From: Acidobacteriota bacterium
Lineage (GTDB): Bacteria; Acidobacteriota; Terriglobia; UBA7540
Assembly: GCA_021828225.1 (NCBI GenBank)
Contig: JAKASH010000017.1
Span: 1-15,386, forward strand
Direction of reading: 5' to 3'
DNA length: 15,386 nt
The position numbers and the translations under genes were made by a program. The notes under the pieces are model-generated. The model ran no database searches, was not told the DNA's origin, and saw nothing but the letters and a program-made list of their open reading frames with translations. Positions 8,260 to 15,386 of this stretch are shown here, piece after piece; position 1 is the stretch's first letter; each line of letters opens with the position of its first letter.

Positions 8260-10524
8260 CTAGACCTTCAGCCGGGCTTTTCTTTCCGGTATCTGGGTCT
8301 CGATCATATACTCGCACGCAACAATCTTCTCTCGAATATCCAAAGGCAAATAAAGATACCCCAGCGAAGCCTCAAATCCCAGCCTCGAATCCTGCAAACA
8401 GATTTCGAGGAATTGCTTTGCGATATTCATTTCATCTTTAACTACAGAATTCATAGTATCCATGCCCTCGGCACTCATTTTCCAACGCTGTCGCGAGGCA
8501 TGAAAACGAACCTGATTGGCAATGCTTCTAAAGTAGAGCCCTATAGCGCGGCAGACTCCGAGGTCTTTCGCTGCCTGTCGCCGGTGCGCCACCGGAACAT
8601 CGTTCATAGCTCCTACAAGTTCTTTCAATCCCTCGTTCCATCCCGAAGCCATCTTTTCGAAAACATCTGAGACAATCCTTGGCCCGAACGGCTGAGTCCA
8701 GTCTAAATTGTCATAACTGTTCATGATTCGAGGCTTCAGACCCGTCGGCTCGAAATATATCAACGCCGCCGGCCCGCATTGGACGACGCTCGAGTATACA
8801 AGCGAGTCGGAAAAGGGATATTGCTGAAAGGCATCGGAAAACAATTGCCAAGCGCGTATCACATGCTTGGCTGCCTTGGCGCCATATAGCGATGCGGCTG
8901 CGGCTTCCAAGTCTTCATTGGCGCTCGCCGGGTGATCCCGATAAAACGATTCTGCCACATCCCAGTTTTCTGATGGGTAACAACCGAGGGTCCAAGACTC
9001 CATGACGCCGGAAATCCCCGCACTGTGCATGGCCTCAAATTTTCGTACCACCAGCTGTTCGACAGGAATGTAGGGAACCAATCCCAGTTCCCATGTGTTC
9101 CCCACCTGGATCTTGGCCATGACATCCATCCCGCGAGCTTTTCCCAGTCGAATATGTGCTGCCGCTCGAGGAGAGGGACCTGTAACAGAAAGCGAATATT
9201 CTTCAACAGTACTCTTGATGCCGTCGCGCTCAATGACAGTGCCCCGCTCGAAATCCACCATCAGCGTAGCGCTTGAAGGAAGCCGGTCAATAATCTGCTT
9301 TTGGGGGTCGTCCTCAACAATTTCCCAGCTCCAATCCCAGGCAATAACCCGAGCGTCCGGCGCCACGCTGCGCGCGCCTTCGTCCATGAGCTGGATCACT
9401 TGTGCGATGACTTCGGGTCCGGTTTGGCGAAGGCAGCAGGGGCACTTGGGATGGCGCGTCAGCGAGTAGCAATTGGTCGGGTTCTCCGATGCAGTAATCA
9501 GGATGATTCCTTCCAGACCTGGCGCCTCCTTAAAAAGCGTTGCCGTAGCTTCGACAAGATAATCCTGAACCATTTTCGTGCTGGTGCACATCGAAAAGAG
9601 TCCGTCGCCCGGCCGTCCCGGTGCTCCTTTTATTTCTGGATATTTCTTGAAAAAGCTGGCGGGCATTCCGCGAGGCTCGTTCAAATAAAGATAGACGCCA
9701 AGCCCGCGCTTTTTTGCCTCGCCAATGAGCCAATTTAAATTAGCGAGCTGGGCCGCGCTTTCTCTTCCAAACTCGGGAAATATCCTGCTTCTAATCAAGT
9801 GCTGATACATGGCCCCGAGCCAGATCGCACCCAACTCCATACGCGCCATGTTCTCCAAAAGAGCGGCGGAGTAAGAGGATTTGAAGTCGGCGTTTCCGAG
9901 CACATTGCCAAATTTTGCGTAGTACGGAAAAGCAATTCTCGGCTTTAAGGTGAATTGGCCTTTGTCGCCAGCTTCCGGGCTTTCAGAAATTGGCCGGTCG
10001 AGCAATTCGATGAAATGGAATCGGTCCTCTTCGGGACCGGTTGTCATGCCGGCACGAAAATACGGAATAACCCCTGAACCCAGTTTCTGCGGCTTTTCAA
10101 TTTGAATCCGAGGACACTCAGGCTTAGGCCCCAGGTCGGAGATATAGAAAGCGTCCTGGGAAAGCATTACCTGGATTTCCGGCACCGACATGCCAAGCAA
10201 TAACGTCAATTGGCTGTATGGAACAAAATTCCAGTTCCGGCGCAGAACTTTGAAGCGAAGGCGCTGCCGATGCCTGGTAGGGATGTTCTGTTGTTCGAGT
10301 CCCATCGTTCGTGCCAGCTTCGTGACCATCTCGGTAGTGCTGCCCAACGCGCGCGCAATTCTCTCCTGGGGAATAAGGTCCCAGTTTCGCCAGACAAATT
10401 GGTGGGACGGCGTCGGAAAGTAAGGCCGCAACGCGCGCGGCGTTTCCGACTCTTGAGTAGCGCCGACGCCACGCCCCATGAGGGTGACAGCTGCCAGGGA
10501 TTCTATGAACAGTCTACGATTCAT
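8260..10524 (-). CDS. Tat-exported glycoside-hydrolase-like protein B (paralog of A)
   Basis: A 754-residue paralog of the next gene downstream. Its signal MNRRLFIES aligns with MDRRKFLEQ of the paralog, which is why I take ATG 10524. ATG 10530 and TTG 10536 are in frame and equally lack a good Shine-Dalgarno. The two N-W motifs are at about 43-50 (FVWRNWDL) and 95-102 (RRNWNFVP). The barrel core matches closely: YLYLNEPR at 278-285, ITASENPTNC with E347, the Cys set C352/C361/C364, and WDWSWE near 396. The C-terminal helical part also aligns (GFEASLGYLYLPLDI against GYEASNQYYYRPLDL). The approximately 90-residue GH20b-like domain and its flanks are absent, replaced by a short linker at about residues 146-190. 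The complete conserved motifs argue for an active protein, not decay. Function is inferred as periplasmic glycan or glycoconjugate processing. Confidence 0.75.
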   Translation of the reverse strand: MNRRLFIESLAAVTLMGRGVGATQESETPRALRPYFPTPSHQFVWRNWDLIPQERIARALGSTTEMVTKLARTMGLEQQNIPTRHRQRLRFKVLRRNWNFVPYSQLTLLLGMSVPEIQVMLSQDAFYISDLGPKPECPRIQIEKPQKLGSGVIPYFRAGMTTGPEEDRFHFIELLDRPISESPEAGDKGQFTLKPRIAFPYYAKFGNVLGNADFKSSYSAALLENMARMELGAIWLGAMYQHLIRSRIFPEFGRESAAQLANLNWLIGEAKKRGLGVYLYLNEPRGMPASFFKKYPEIKGAPGRPGDGLFSMCTSTKMVQDYLVEATATLFKEAPGLEGIILITASENPTNCYSLTRHPKCPCCLRQTGPEVIAQVIQLMDEGARSVAPDARVIAWDWSWEIVEDDPQKQIIDRLPSSATLMVDFERGTVIERDGIKSTVEEYSLSVTGPSPRAAAHIRLGKARGMDVMAKIQVGNTWELGLVPYIPVEQLVVRKFEAMHSAGISGVMESWTLGCYPSENWDVAESFYRDHPASANEDLEAAAASLYGAKAAKHVIRAWQLFSDAFQQYPFSDSLVYSSVVQCGPAALIYFEPTGLKPRIMNSYDNLDWTQPFGPRIVSDVFEKMASGWNEGLKELVGAMNDVPVAHRRQAAKDLGVCRAIGLYFRSIANQVRFHASRQRWKMSAEGMDTMNSVVKDEMNIAKQFLEICLQDSRLGFEASLGYLYLPLDIREKIVACEYMIETQIPERKARLKV

Positions 10525-10536
10525 CGCCATCAACAA

Positions 10537-10796
10537 TTCTGGTTGAACGCCCTGAGTCGGACACCCTCATGGCGGAAGCCATCTTCATCGCCGGACGTGA
10601 CAGGTTGAGGAAAACGTTTTTGAACCGGGTCATTCCGAGTCCGCATGCCTGTCATTCCGGGGGAAGTGAGGAATCTGCTCTTCGGCTCAGCACAAACTCC
10701 GCGAGAAACCTCGCTTTGATATTGGAACACTTACGAGATTCCTCCGCGCCTGGAATTCCTCGGAGTGCCAGCCAGCGCAAGTTTTTCAACAAAACA
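10537..10796. repeat. Intergenic palindromic (REP-like) dispersed element
   Basis: This 260-bp gap has no supportable gene. It contains GTCATTCCG twice (10629-10637, 10651-10659). It also has GAGGAATCT at 10668-10676 with its inverse AGATTCCTC at 10736-10744, and ATTCCTC again at 10755-10761. Sequences of the type GTCATTCCG...GAGGAATC are familiar as multicopy intergenic elements in Acidobacteriota and some other phyla. The element would fold into a long hairpin in the transcript between the receptor and the GH-like genes. Element limits are roughly 10620-10765. The remaining bases to 10536 may carry the leader of gene B, but I see no clear promoter. Confidence 0.55.
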
Positions 10797-10811
10797 CTAA
10801 AACGATAGTGT
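10787..10811 (-). terminator. Weak terminator-like hairpin overlapping the receptor stop codon
   Basis: Read on the minus strand, ACACTA and TAGTGT form a 6-bp stem around a 6-nt loop, followed by TTTGTT. The receptor stop codon TAG lies in the 3' arm. The stem is A/T-rich and the T-tract is interrupted, so partial termination or attenuation is more likely than a full stop. Confidence 0.3.
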
Positions 10812-13800
10812 AGCTCCTACCTGAATAACTCGCTGCCCACCCTTCCCAAAGATTTCGCCGAAATTGGGATCGGTAACCCCAGTATCCGGGCTGCCCCAGT
10901 TTTGGTGATTAAAAACGCTGAAGAATTCTCCGCGGAGGTCAAGATGAAATCTTTCTGTGAAATCAAATTGTCGCGCAAGAGACATGTCCCAAGTTTGAGC
11001 CCCTGGACCAGTGATGACGTTCCGCGCCGAATTCCCAAAAGTGTTGAGCGGCGGCGCAACGAAACAGCTCGTATTAAAGTAGCGAGCCATGGTCGGGTTA
11101 CTCAAGCTGCCGTTGCATATCCGGTTGGGTCGGGCTTGTGTAAACACTGCTGCAACATTAGGCCAAAAAGTTGGCATGCTGATCTCAAGAGGTGTCCCAG
11201 AAAGGAACTCTGTTATTCCGCTCAAGCGCCAGTTCCCTAGAATCTTACCTGCGGTGGATTGATTGAGGAATGCCCGGCCCGGACCGAAAGGAAGGTTCCA
11301 AATGTATCCGACCCTGAAGTAATTCGTTCTGTTGAAGTCGGAAGGTGCATAATCACACCTCCGGCACAACGCATTCTGATTTGCCCATCCACTAGAGTTA
11401 GATGAGAACATGTCCATGGATTTGCTCCATGTGTAGCTGGCCATGATATCTAACCCATGGCTATAACGTTTTTCGAAACTGAGGTTTAGAGCGTTATAAG
11501 TCGAATTGCCCGAATTAGACTGAAGGAGGATGTCGCTAAAGAAAGGATACGGGCGTCTTTGGTCGAGCGGCAAGGGATTGGCAGGATTATAGAGAACACC
11601 TTGATTAATATTGTATGGTGCCATCAAATGATGACCAAAAGTTCCGTTGTACCCAGCACTTAGCAGTATATGGTCGCCAACCTGGTGTTCAACCGAGAAC
11701 GTGGCCTGTTCAACGTATGATTGTGGCGCATGGATGTCCTGGGATACAAATAGGGTTCCGGAAGTGATGCTTCCGATTGCGGGCGGCGGGAATAGTTGCG
11801 TGTCCAGGGTCTGCGGGGTAAATTGCGACGTATCATTCGTCACCGTGCTGATATTGGTAAACGGAGGCCCGCCGAATCCTAACGAAGAGAAAAGCTGAAA
11901 GTTTGCCATGCCTTGTGAGTAGTACATTCCTCCCCCGGCCCGAATTGTCGTCTTGGGTGTAAGAAGGTAAGCCAAACCAACACGAGGGGAAAAATTGGTC
12001 TTCTTCCAGTTCTCGAACAGACCCCGTGGGAGCGCACCGCCGGGTGAGTCATTTGTTTGGAAATTTAACGGATCTTTCAAAGTGTATTCGAGCATTCCTG
12101 TATTCTGGTCAAACGCGACCCAGCGATTGTGCCTTTCGGTGGGCGGTGTCCAGTAATCCCAGCGCACTCCAAGATCGAGAGTAAGCTTTCGCGTCAGTTT
12201 GATCTGGTCCTGCGCGTACCATGCCCAATAGGACGTGTCCAATAACGGGTCAAAACCGGTGGGATTGCCAGACGCGCTGCTGAAGGTTCCAAGGAGGAAG
12301 TCCGCCAGTCCCGCCCCGCCCGGACCGCCAGGATACTCAGAGGTGAAGGCTCCCCCATAGGCTAAGTCGCCCCGTGGAAATTCCCCGTTTTTCTGAGGGT
12401 ACTGCGTGTCTTGCCAAGCGAAGCCGAGATCGACCATATGACGGCCGTGTATGAGTGATAGATTCTCGTCGATCCCTCCGCGAGTTGTTATCCGATGCAG
12501 ATTGAATAAGAGAGTACCCGGAACAGTTAGACCCGTGACGCCGATTGCCGGCAAGCCATAGAAGAGCGGGTTGGTGCTGATGTTTTTCAGGCCGAGAACG
12601 CTTCCTGCTATGTCTTGCGATGTGGGTACGGCGCCGAAGTCAGTCACAGAACGAAAGAAGGCAAGCCGTAACTGATTGACCATGGAGCCGTTCCGAAGAG
12701 GCTGATCCCACTCTACGGACGCAGTCTGCCCCCTTAGGGGTTGGGCGGTGCCAGCATATTGAGAGAGGCCATAGGAAACGGCGTTGATCTTGTCTCTGAA
12801 GTATTTTACAAATAATCTTCCACTTCGTGGCAAGTCCTGGTCGACTCGGACCAGCCACTGCGTGTCGTCATTAACTTGTCGTCCGTTCGTCACCAAATTA
12901 TTTTGCCCATATGGAGCCTTGGGGATGTTCGGTAGAGGAACATATTGTTTGTACTTTTGGGCAAAGGAACTGAGCAGTGTCGTGGGGATCTGATTATTTG
13001 CAAACGCTACCCGCTGGCCGTTCACAACATCGAATGGATTGTAAATTTGCACTGGCAGAGCCGAGAGGTCACCATTCCATTCCGCTGCCGTCGGTACAAT
13101 TCCAAACAATGTGCTGGAGGCATGGTTCCGGGTCAATTGGGCTGACACAAAGAAAAACGTCCTATTCTTGAGTTTAGGTACAGGTCCGCCAAGAGTACCG
13201 CCAAATTGATTATAAGTAAGCGGCGGGACAGTCTGCGCATTGAAAGGGCGCGCTTCCATTGCAGCATCCTGGTGAAATTCGAATACTGACCCATGGTAGC
13301 GGTTCGTTCCGCTTTTTGTTGCGATGTAAACAACGGAAGGCTCGCCACCATATTGCGCGCTGTCGAAGCCCCTCACAATGCGAACACTCTGGATGGCCTC
13401 AGCGGACGGCTGATAGAGATCCCCACCATAAATCGGATCGCGTACATCAAAGCCGTCTTCAACAAAGCCCGTAAGATCTGGCGGCCCTCCCGACACATCG
13501 ATACTCACTGGCTTGAATGCCGCGCCGCCGGTTAACGATTGCCCCTCCACGACGTTAAGAATTGAACTCCCAACCGTTGGTGCAACGCCTGGAGAAAGGA
13601 TCGCCGTCGAAAGGTAGGAACGGCCAAGGGTGGGAAGCTGGGTGATTGTCCGGTTGCTTAGGGTCACCGCATTGGCCGGTGTCTGGGTTTGGAGAAGTGA
13701 GGCGCTGCCTTTTACCGTGACAGTCTGTCGTGTTGTACCGACTTTCAATGCGAAGTCCACACGGGCTGTGAACTGCTGGGTGATAACTTGATTAGATTTC

Positions 13801-14099
13801 ACTGTTTTTTGAAAGCCTGTCTTTTCCACCGTAATCGTGTAGCTGCCAGCAGGTATTGCGACGACTCTGTACTCGCCCAGGGTATTTGTTGTCACGGTCC
13901 GGGTAAAACCTGTCTCCGCCTGCGTGACTGTTACGCTTGCACCTGGGATAGCAGCTCCGGAGGGATCAGTAACAGACCCAACGATTGAGCTCGTAATGAT
14001 CTGACCAAAACAAAGCCACGACGTGCAGGCAATCAGAACAAGAACTGCCCCGCACAGTCGCAACACCTTGTGATAGAAAGAACCTTTGTTTAAAGACAC
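10797..14099 (-). CDS. TonB-dependent receptor, Oar-like, with carboxypeptidase-regulatory-like domain
   Basis: A 1,100-residue outer-membrane receptor. A Sec signal peptide ends near residue 33 (after CFGQ). A carboxypeptidase-regulatory-like Ig-fold spans about 38-118 (SIVGSVTDPSGAAIPGASV, then GEYRVVAIPAGSYTI). A plug domain follows to about 270 (TITQLPTLGRSYL, then SAQYGGEPSVVYIATKSGTNRYHGS). The rest is a long beta barrel ending in GATLSF, with the terminal Phe used in outer-membrane insertion. This layout is the acidobacterial Oar-like type, longer than classical siderophore receptors. The start is GTG at 14099, with a perfect AGGAGG 6 nt upstream. A consensus-like promoter and a dyad lie in the intergenic region shared with the divergent LysR gene. 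It probably imports the oligosaccharide or glycoconjugate used by the cluster. The substrate is unknown. Confidence 0.93.
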   Translation of the reverse strand: MSLNKGSFYHKVLRLCGAVLVLIACTSWLCFGQIITSSIVGSVTDPSGAAIPGASVTVTQAETGFTRTVTTNTLGEYRVVAIPAGSYTITVEKTGFQKTVKSNQVITQQFTARVDFALKVGTTRQTVTVKGSASLLQTQTPANAVTLSNRTITQLPTLGRSYLSTAILSPGVAPTVGSSILNVVEGQSLTGGAAFKPVSIDVSGGPPDLTGFVEDGFDVRDPIYGGDLYQPSAEAIQSVRIVRGFDSAQYGGEPSVVYIATKSGTNRYHGSVFEFHQDAAMEARPFNAQTVPPLTYNQFGGTLGGPVPKLKNRTFFFVSAQLTRNHASSTLFGIVPTAAEWNGDLSALPVQIYNPFDVVNGQRVAFANNQIPTTLLSSFAQKYKQYVPLPNIPKAPYGQNNLVTNGRQVNDDTQWLVRVDQDLPRSGRLFVKYFRDKINAVSYGLSQYAGTAQPLRGQTASVEWDQPLRNGSMVNQLRLAFFRSVTDFGAVPTSQDIAGSVLGLKNISTNPLFYGLPAIGVTGLTVPGTLLFNLHRITTRGGIDENLSLIHGRHMVDLGFAWQDTQYPQKNGEFPRGDLAYGGAFTSEYPGGPGGAGLADFLLGTFSSASGNPTGFDPLLDTSYWAWYAQDQIKLTRKLTLDLGVRWDYWTPPTERHNRWVAFDQNTGMLEYTLKDPLNFQTNDSPGGALPRGLFENWKKTNFSPRVGLAYLLTPKTTIRAGGGMYYSQGMANFQLFSSLGFGGPPFTNISTVTNDTSQFTPQTLDTQLFPPPAIGSITSGTLFVSQDIHAPQSYVEQATFSVEHQVGDHILLSAGYNGTFGHHLMAPYNINQGVLYNPANPLPLDQRRPYPFFSDILLQSNSGNSTYNALNLSFEKRYSHGLDIMASYTWSKSMDMFSSNSSGWANQNALCRRCDYAPSDFNRTNYFRVGYIWNLPFGPGRAFLNQSTAGKILGNWRLSGITEFLSGTPLEISMPTFWPNVAAVFTQARPNRICNGSLSNPTMARYFNTSCFVAPPLNTFGNSARNVITGPGAQTWDMSLARQFDFTERFHLDLRGEFFSVFNHQNWGSPDTGVTDPNFGEIFGKGGQRVIQVGATLSF

Positions 14100-14105
14100 G
14101 CGCCA

Positions 14106-14111
14106 CCTCCT
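14106..14111 (-). promoter_or_regulatory. Shine-Dalgarno of the receptor gene (supports GTG start)
   Basis: On the minus strand this is AGGAGG, 6 nt before GTG 14099. It fixes the non-ATG start of the receptor and predicts strong translation. Confidence 0.8.
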
Positions 14112-14156
14112 GTCTGCTGCTTTGACTCACACCCCAGAACGCCTTCCGATGGCGAT

Positions 14157-14185
14157 AAAATATTTCCGCTGCACTTTTATGTCAA
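14157..14185 (-). promoter_or_regulatory. Sigma-70-type promoter of the receptor gene
   Basis: Read on the minus strand, the -35 box TTGACA (14185-14180) is a perfect consensus. A 17-bp spacer leads to TATTTT (14162-14157, 4 of 6). The predicted start point is near 14150, giving a leader of about 50 nt to GTG 14099. Confidence 0.65.
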
Positions 14186-14218
14186 TTAGAATTATCAGAC
14201 AATATATGTCTGTAATTG
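14183..14218. promoter_or_regulatory. Likely LysR operator dyad in the divergent promoter region
   Basis: CAGACA-ATATA-TGTCTG at 14196-14212 is a perfect 6-bp inverted repeat with an AT-rich 5-bp centre. Outer arms CAATTA (14183-14188) and TAATTG (14213-14218) are also inverse, although off-centre. The inner dyad is centred about 54 bp upstream of the predicted receptor start point. That falls in the region where LysR-type activators usually bind, and it would also cover the regulator's own promoter. It is not centred on a canonical T-N11-A, so the match to a LysR box is by position and symmetry. Confidence 0.55.
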
Positions 14219-14231
14219 GCACATGTGGTCT

Positions 14232-14238
14232 GGGGAGG
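14232..14238 (+). promoter_or_regulatory. Shine-Dalgarno of the LysR gene (supports TTG start)
   Basis: GGGGAGG lies 4 nt before TTG 14243. The upstream TTG at 14216 has no such site and would start translation inside the dyad. Confidence 0.65.
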
Positions 14239-14242
14239 CGTT

Positions 14243-15124
14243 TTGGAATTTCATCAGTTCGAGATGCTTCTGGCTGTGGTGGAGAGCGGCGGATACGCCA
14301 GGGCCGGCGAGCGTCTCCATATCTCTCATTCTGCAATCCACCGGCAGATCAAGCTACTCGAGGAGCAGATTCATGATCGAATTTTAGTGCGTAACGGAAA
14401 ACGAGTGGTGCTTACAGAAGCCGGAGAAATCCTCGTCGGAACCGCGCGCAGGGTTCGCCAGGAAGTCTCCGATGCTTATCACCAGATCAACGAGGCGCGC
14501 GATCTCGAGCGCGGCAGCGTGAGGATCGGCACCGCCGACACGATTCTCTTTTCTTATCTGCTCCCGATCCTAGGGCATTATCAAAAACAATTCCCAGGAG
14601 TCGAAGTGTACGTAAAGACAACGACCGCCGGAAATGTTTTCGAGCAGATCCAGGCTGGCATCTTTGACCTGGGGATTGTATTCAACCCAGCCGGCACTCT
14701 GACGGTCAAACTGAATCTCCACTATGAGGTTCTCTACAAAGAAAAGTTAGTGTGGGCTGTCGGAGAAGATCATCCACTGACTAGGAAATCATTTGTTTCA
14801 ATTGCAGACTTAGCGAATTTCCCTTTTGCAATGCTCCCGGAGTCCAGCCGTATCCGACAAATGTGCGAACAGAAGCTTCGCTCCGCGGGTGTCACCGCGA
14901 ACATTGCCTTCGAACTCGAAAATGAGGAAGCTATGGAGAAAGTAATAAAAACGAATTTGGCAATTGCATTACTCCCGTCACGCCGAACAAGGAACAGTGG
15001 GATACATCGGCTCAGAGTCCGCGAAGCTCCTATTCGCGGAGAGGTCGGCTTGGTGTTGCCGAAGCGAGAATACCTTCCTAAAGCTGTAAGGGAGTTCATT
15101 GGCTTCTGTCGGAAGACAAGCTGA
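14243..15124 (+). CDS. LysR-family transcriptional regulator
   Basis: A 293-residue LysR-type regulator. The N-terminal winged helix-turn-helix covers about 1-60 (MEFHQFEMLLAVVESGGYAR, recognition helix around SHSAIHRQIKLLEEQ). A linker helix follows to about 85. A periplasmic-binding-like effector domain runs from about 88 to 285 (GSVRIGTADTI, then FDLGIVFNPAG, VGEDHPL). The start is TTG 14243, which gives the standard LysR beginning and has GGGGAGG 4 nt upstream. The longer form from 14216 adds nine residues not expected in the family. It is divergent from the TonB receptor with 143 bp between starts, the classical layout for a LysR activator and its target, and probably autorepresses. The effector is presumably an intermediate of the pathway encoded on the opposite strand. 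Confidence 0.93.
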   Translation: MEFHQFEMLLAVVESGGYARAGERLHISHSAIHRQIKLLEEQIHDRILVRNGKRVVLTEAGEILVGTARRVRQEVSDAYHQINEARDLERGSVRIGTADTILFSYLLPILGHYQKQFPGVEVYVKTTTAGNVFEQIQAGIFDLGIVFNPAGTLTVKLNLHYEVLYKEKLVWAVGEDHPLTRKSFVSIADLANFPFAMLPESSRIRQMCEQKLRSAGVTANIAFELENEEAMEKVIKTNLAIALLPSRRTRNSGIHRLRVREAPIRGEVGLVLPKREYLPKAVREFIGFCRKTS

Positions 15125-15140
15125 GCTTTGTCAAACATTC

Positions 15141-15165
15141 CTCTGGAAGAATCCTTCTTCAAGAG
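15141..15165 (+). terminator. Hairpin after the LysR gene
   Basis: CTCTGGAAGAA (15141-15151) and TTCTTCAAGAG (15155-15165) form an 11-bp stem with one mismatch and a 3-nt loop, 16 bp after the LysR stop. No T-tract follows, so it is a candidate 3'-end or weak terminator only. Confidence 0.35.
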
Positions 15166-15218
15166 GTAACATTCCAGTTAATTTCTCACGAGGGCACGGT
15201 TATCGCGGCGATTTAGGG

Positions 15219-15386
15219 ATGGCAGAGACTCCAGAGGAAAAAGCACGAAAGACGATTGACGCGCTTCTTGAATCGGCGGGATGGGTAATCCAGGACCGGG
15301 AGGGGATAAACGTCAGCGCTGCCCGCGGAGTAGCCATCCGCGAGTTTCCCCTGAAATCTGGATATGGATTCGCTGATTACCTTCTT
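15219..15386 (+). CDS. hsdR: Type I restriction enzyme R subunit, N-terminus (partial)
   Basis: The first 56 codons of a gene cut by the window end. The protein begins MAETPEEKARKTIDALLESA, then GWVIQDREGINVSAARGVAI and REFPLKSGYGFADYLL. This matches the start of HsdR proteins, where the N-terminal PD-(D/E)xK-type nuclease domain begins. D53 in FADYLL is in the position of a metal-binding acidic residue, and the ExK part would lie just past the edge. The role is ATP-driven translocation and cleavage of unmodified foreign DNA, with HsdM and HsdS as partners. ATG 15219 is the only reasonable start, although AGGG abuts it without the usual spacing. The next gene upstream is the LysR regulator, so hsdM and hsdS, if present, must lie downstream or elsewhere. 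Confidence 0.85.
   Translation, partial: MAETPEEKARKTIDALLESAGWVIQDREGINVSAARGVAIREFPLKSGYGFADYLL

Noticed and set aside
14216..14242. Upstream TTG start for the LysR gene
   Set aside because: It would begin inside the predicted operator region and lacks a Shine-Dalgarno. TTG 14243 fits the family start.
1..15386. CRISPR array, tRNA, rRNA, insertion sequence or phage integrase
   Set aside because: I saw no regularly spaced repeats, no cloverleaf-type sequence, and no transposase or integrase motifs in any sizeable frame.

Overview
The window looks like Acidobacteriota DNA, of the Solibacter/Bryobacter or related uncultured kind. The main evidence is a 1,100-residue TonB-dependent receptor of the Oar-like type (carboxypeptidase-regulatory-like domain, plug, very large barrel), a family greatly expanded in that phylum. 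A dispersed intergenic element with GTCATTCCG / GAGGAATCT arms, of a kind common in such genomes, agrees. The assignment is by family knowledge and pattern, not by search.

Layout. Bases 1-366 hold at most the last 16 codons of a plus-strand gene and two small hairpins. From 367 to 14099 everything is on the minus strand. In transcription order it runs: TonB-dependent receptor (14099-10797); a 260-bp gap with the repeat element; two paralogous Tat-signal-bearing glycoside-hydrolase-like proteins (10524-8260 and 8214-5515); a 117-bp gap with a small palindrome; then five tightly packed cytoplasmic or membrane genes. These five are a Gfo/Idh/MocA oxidoreductase, a metallo-beta-lactamase-fold hydrolase, an M20 metallopeptidase/deacylase, a class-V PLP enzyme and a RhaT-like sugar permease, with junctions of +3, -1, +6 and -8 bp. 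A LysR regulator (14243-15124) is divergent from the receptor. The window ends in the first 56 codons of a type I restriction subunit HsdR gene, which starts at 15219 on the plus strand.

How it may work together (inference). The LysR protein probably binds a 17-bp dyad at 14196-14212. That dyad sits about 54 bp upstream of the predicted start point of a good sigma-70-type promoter (TTGACA, 17 bp, TATTTT) serving the receptor. The receptor would import a substrate across the outer membrane, and the two Tat-exported proteins would process it in the periplasm. The RhaT-like permease would carry a product through the inner membrane. The oxidoreductase, M20 deacylase, PLP enzyme and MBL hydrolase would then finish it in the cytoplasm. 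The enzyme mix suggests a carbohydrate carrying an amide- or ester-linked amino or acyl group, but the substrate cannot be read from the sequence.

The least explained part is the pair of Tat-exported paralogs. Each starts with two tandem copies of an approximately 50-residue helical motif containing an invariant N-W, looking like a helix-turn-helix but on an exported protein. Each also carries a conserved C-x8-C-x2-C next to the likely active-site glutamate. One of them has an additional glycosidase-type N-terminal domain that the other lacks.
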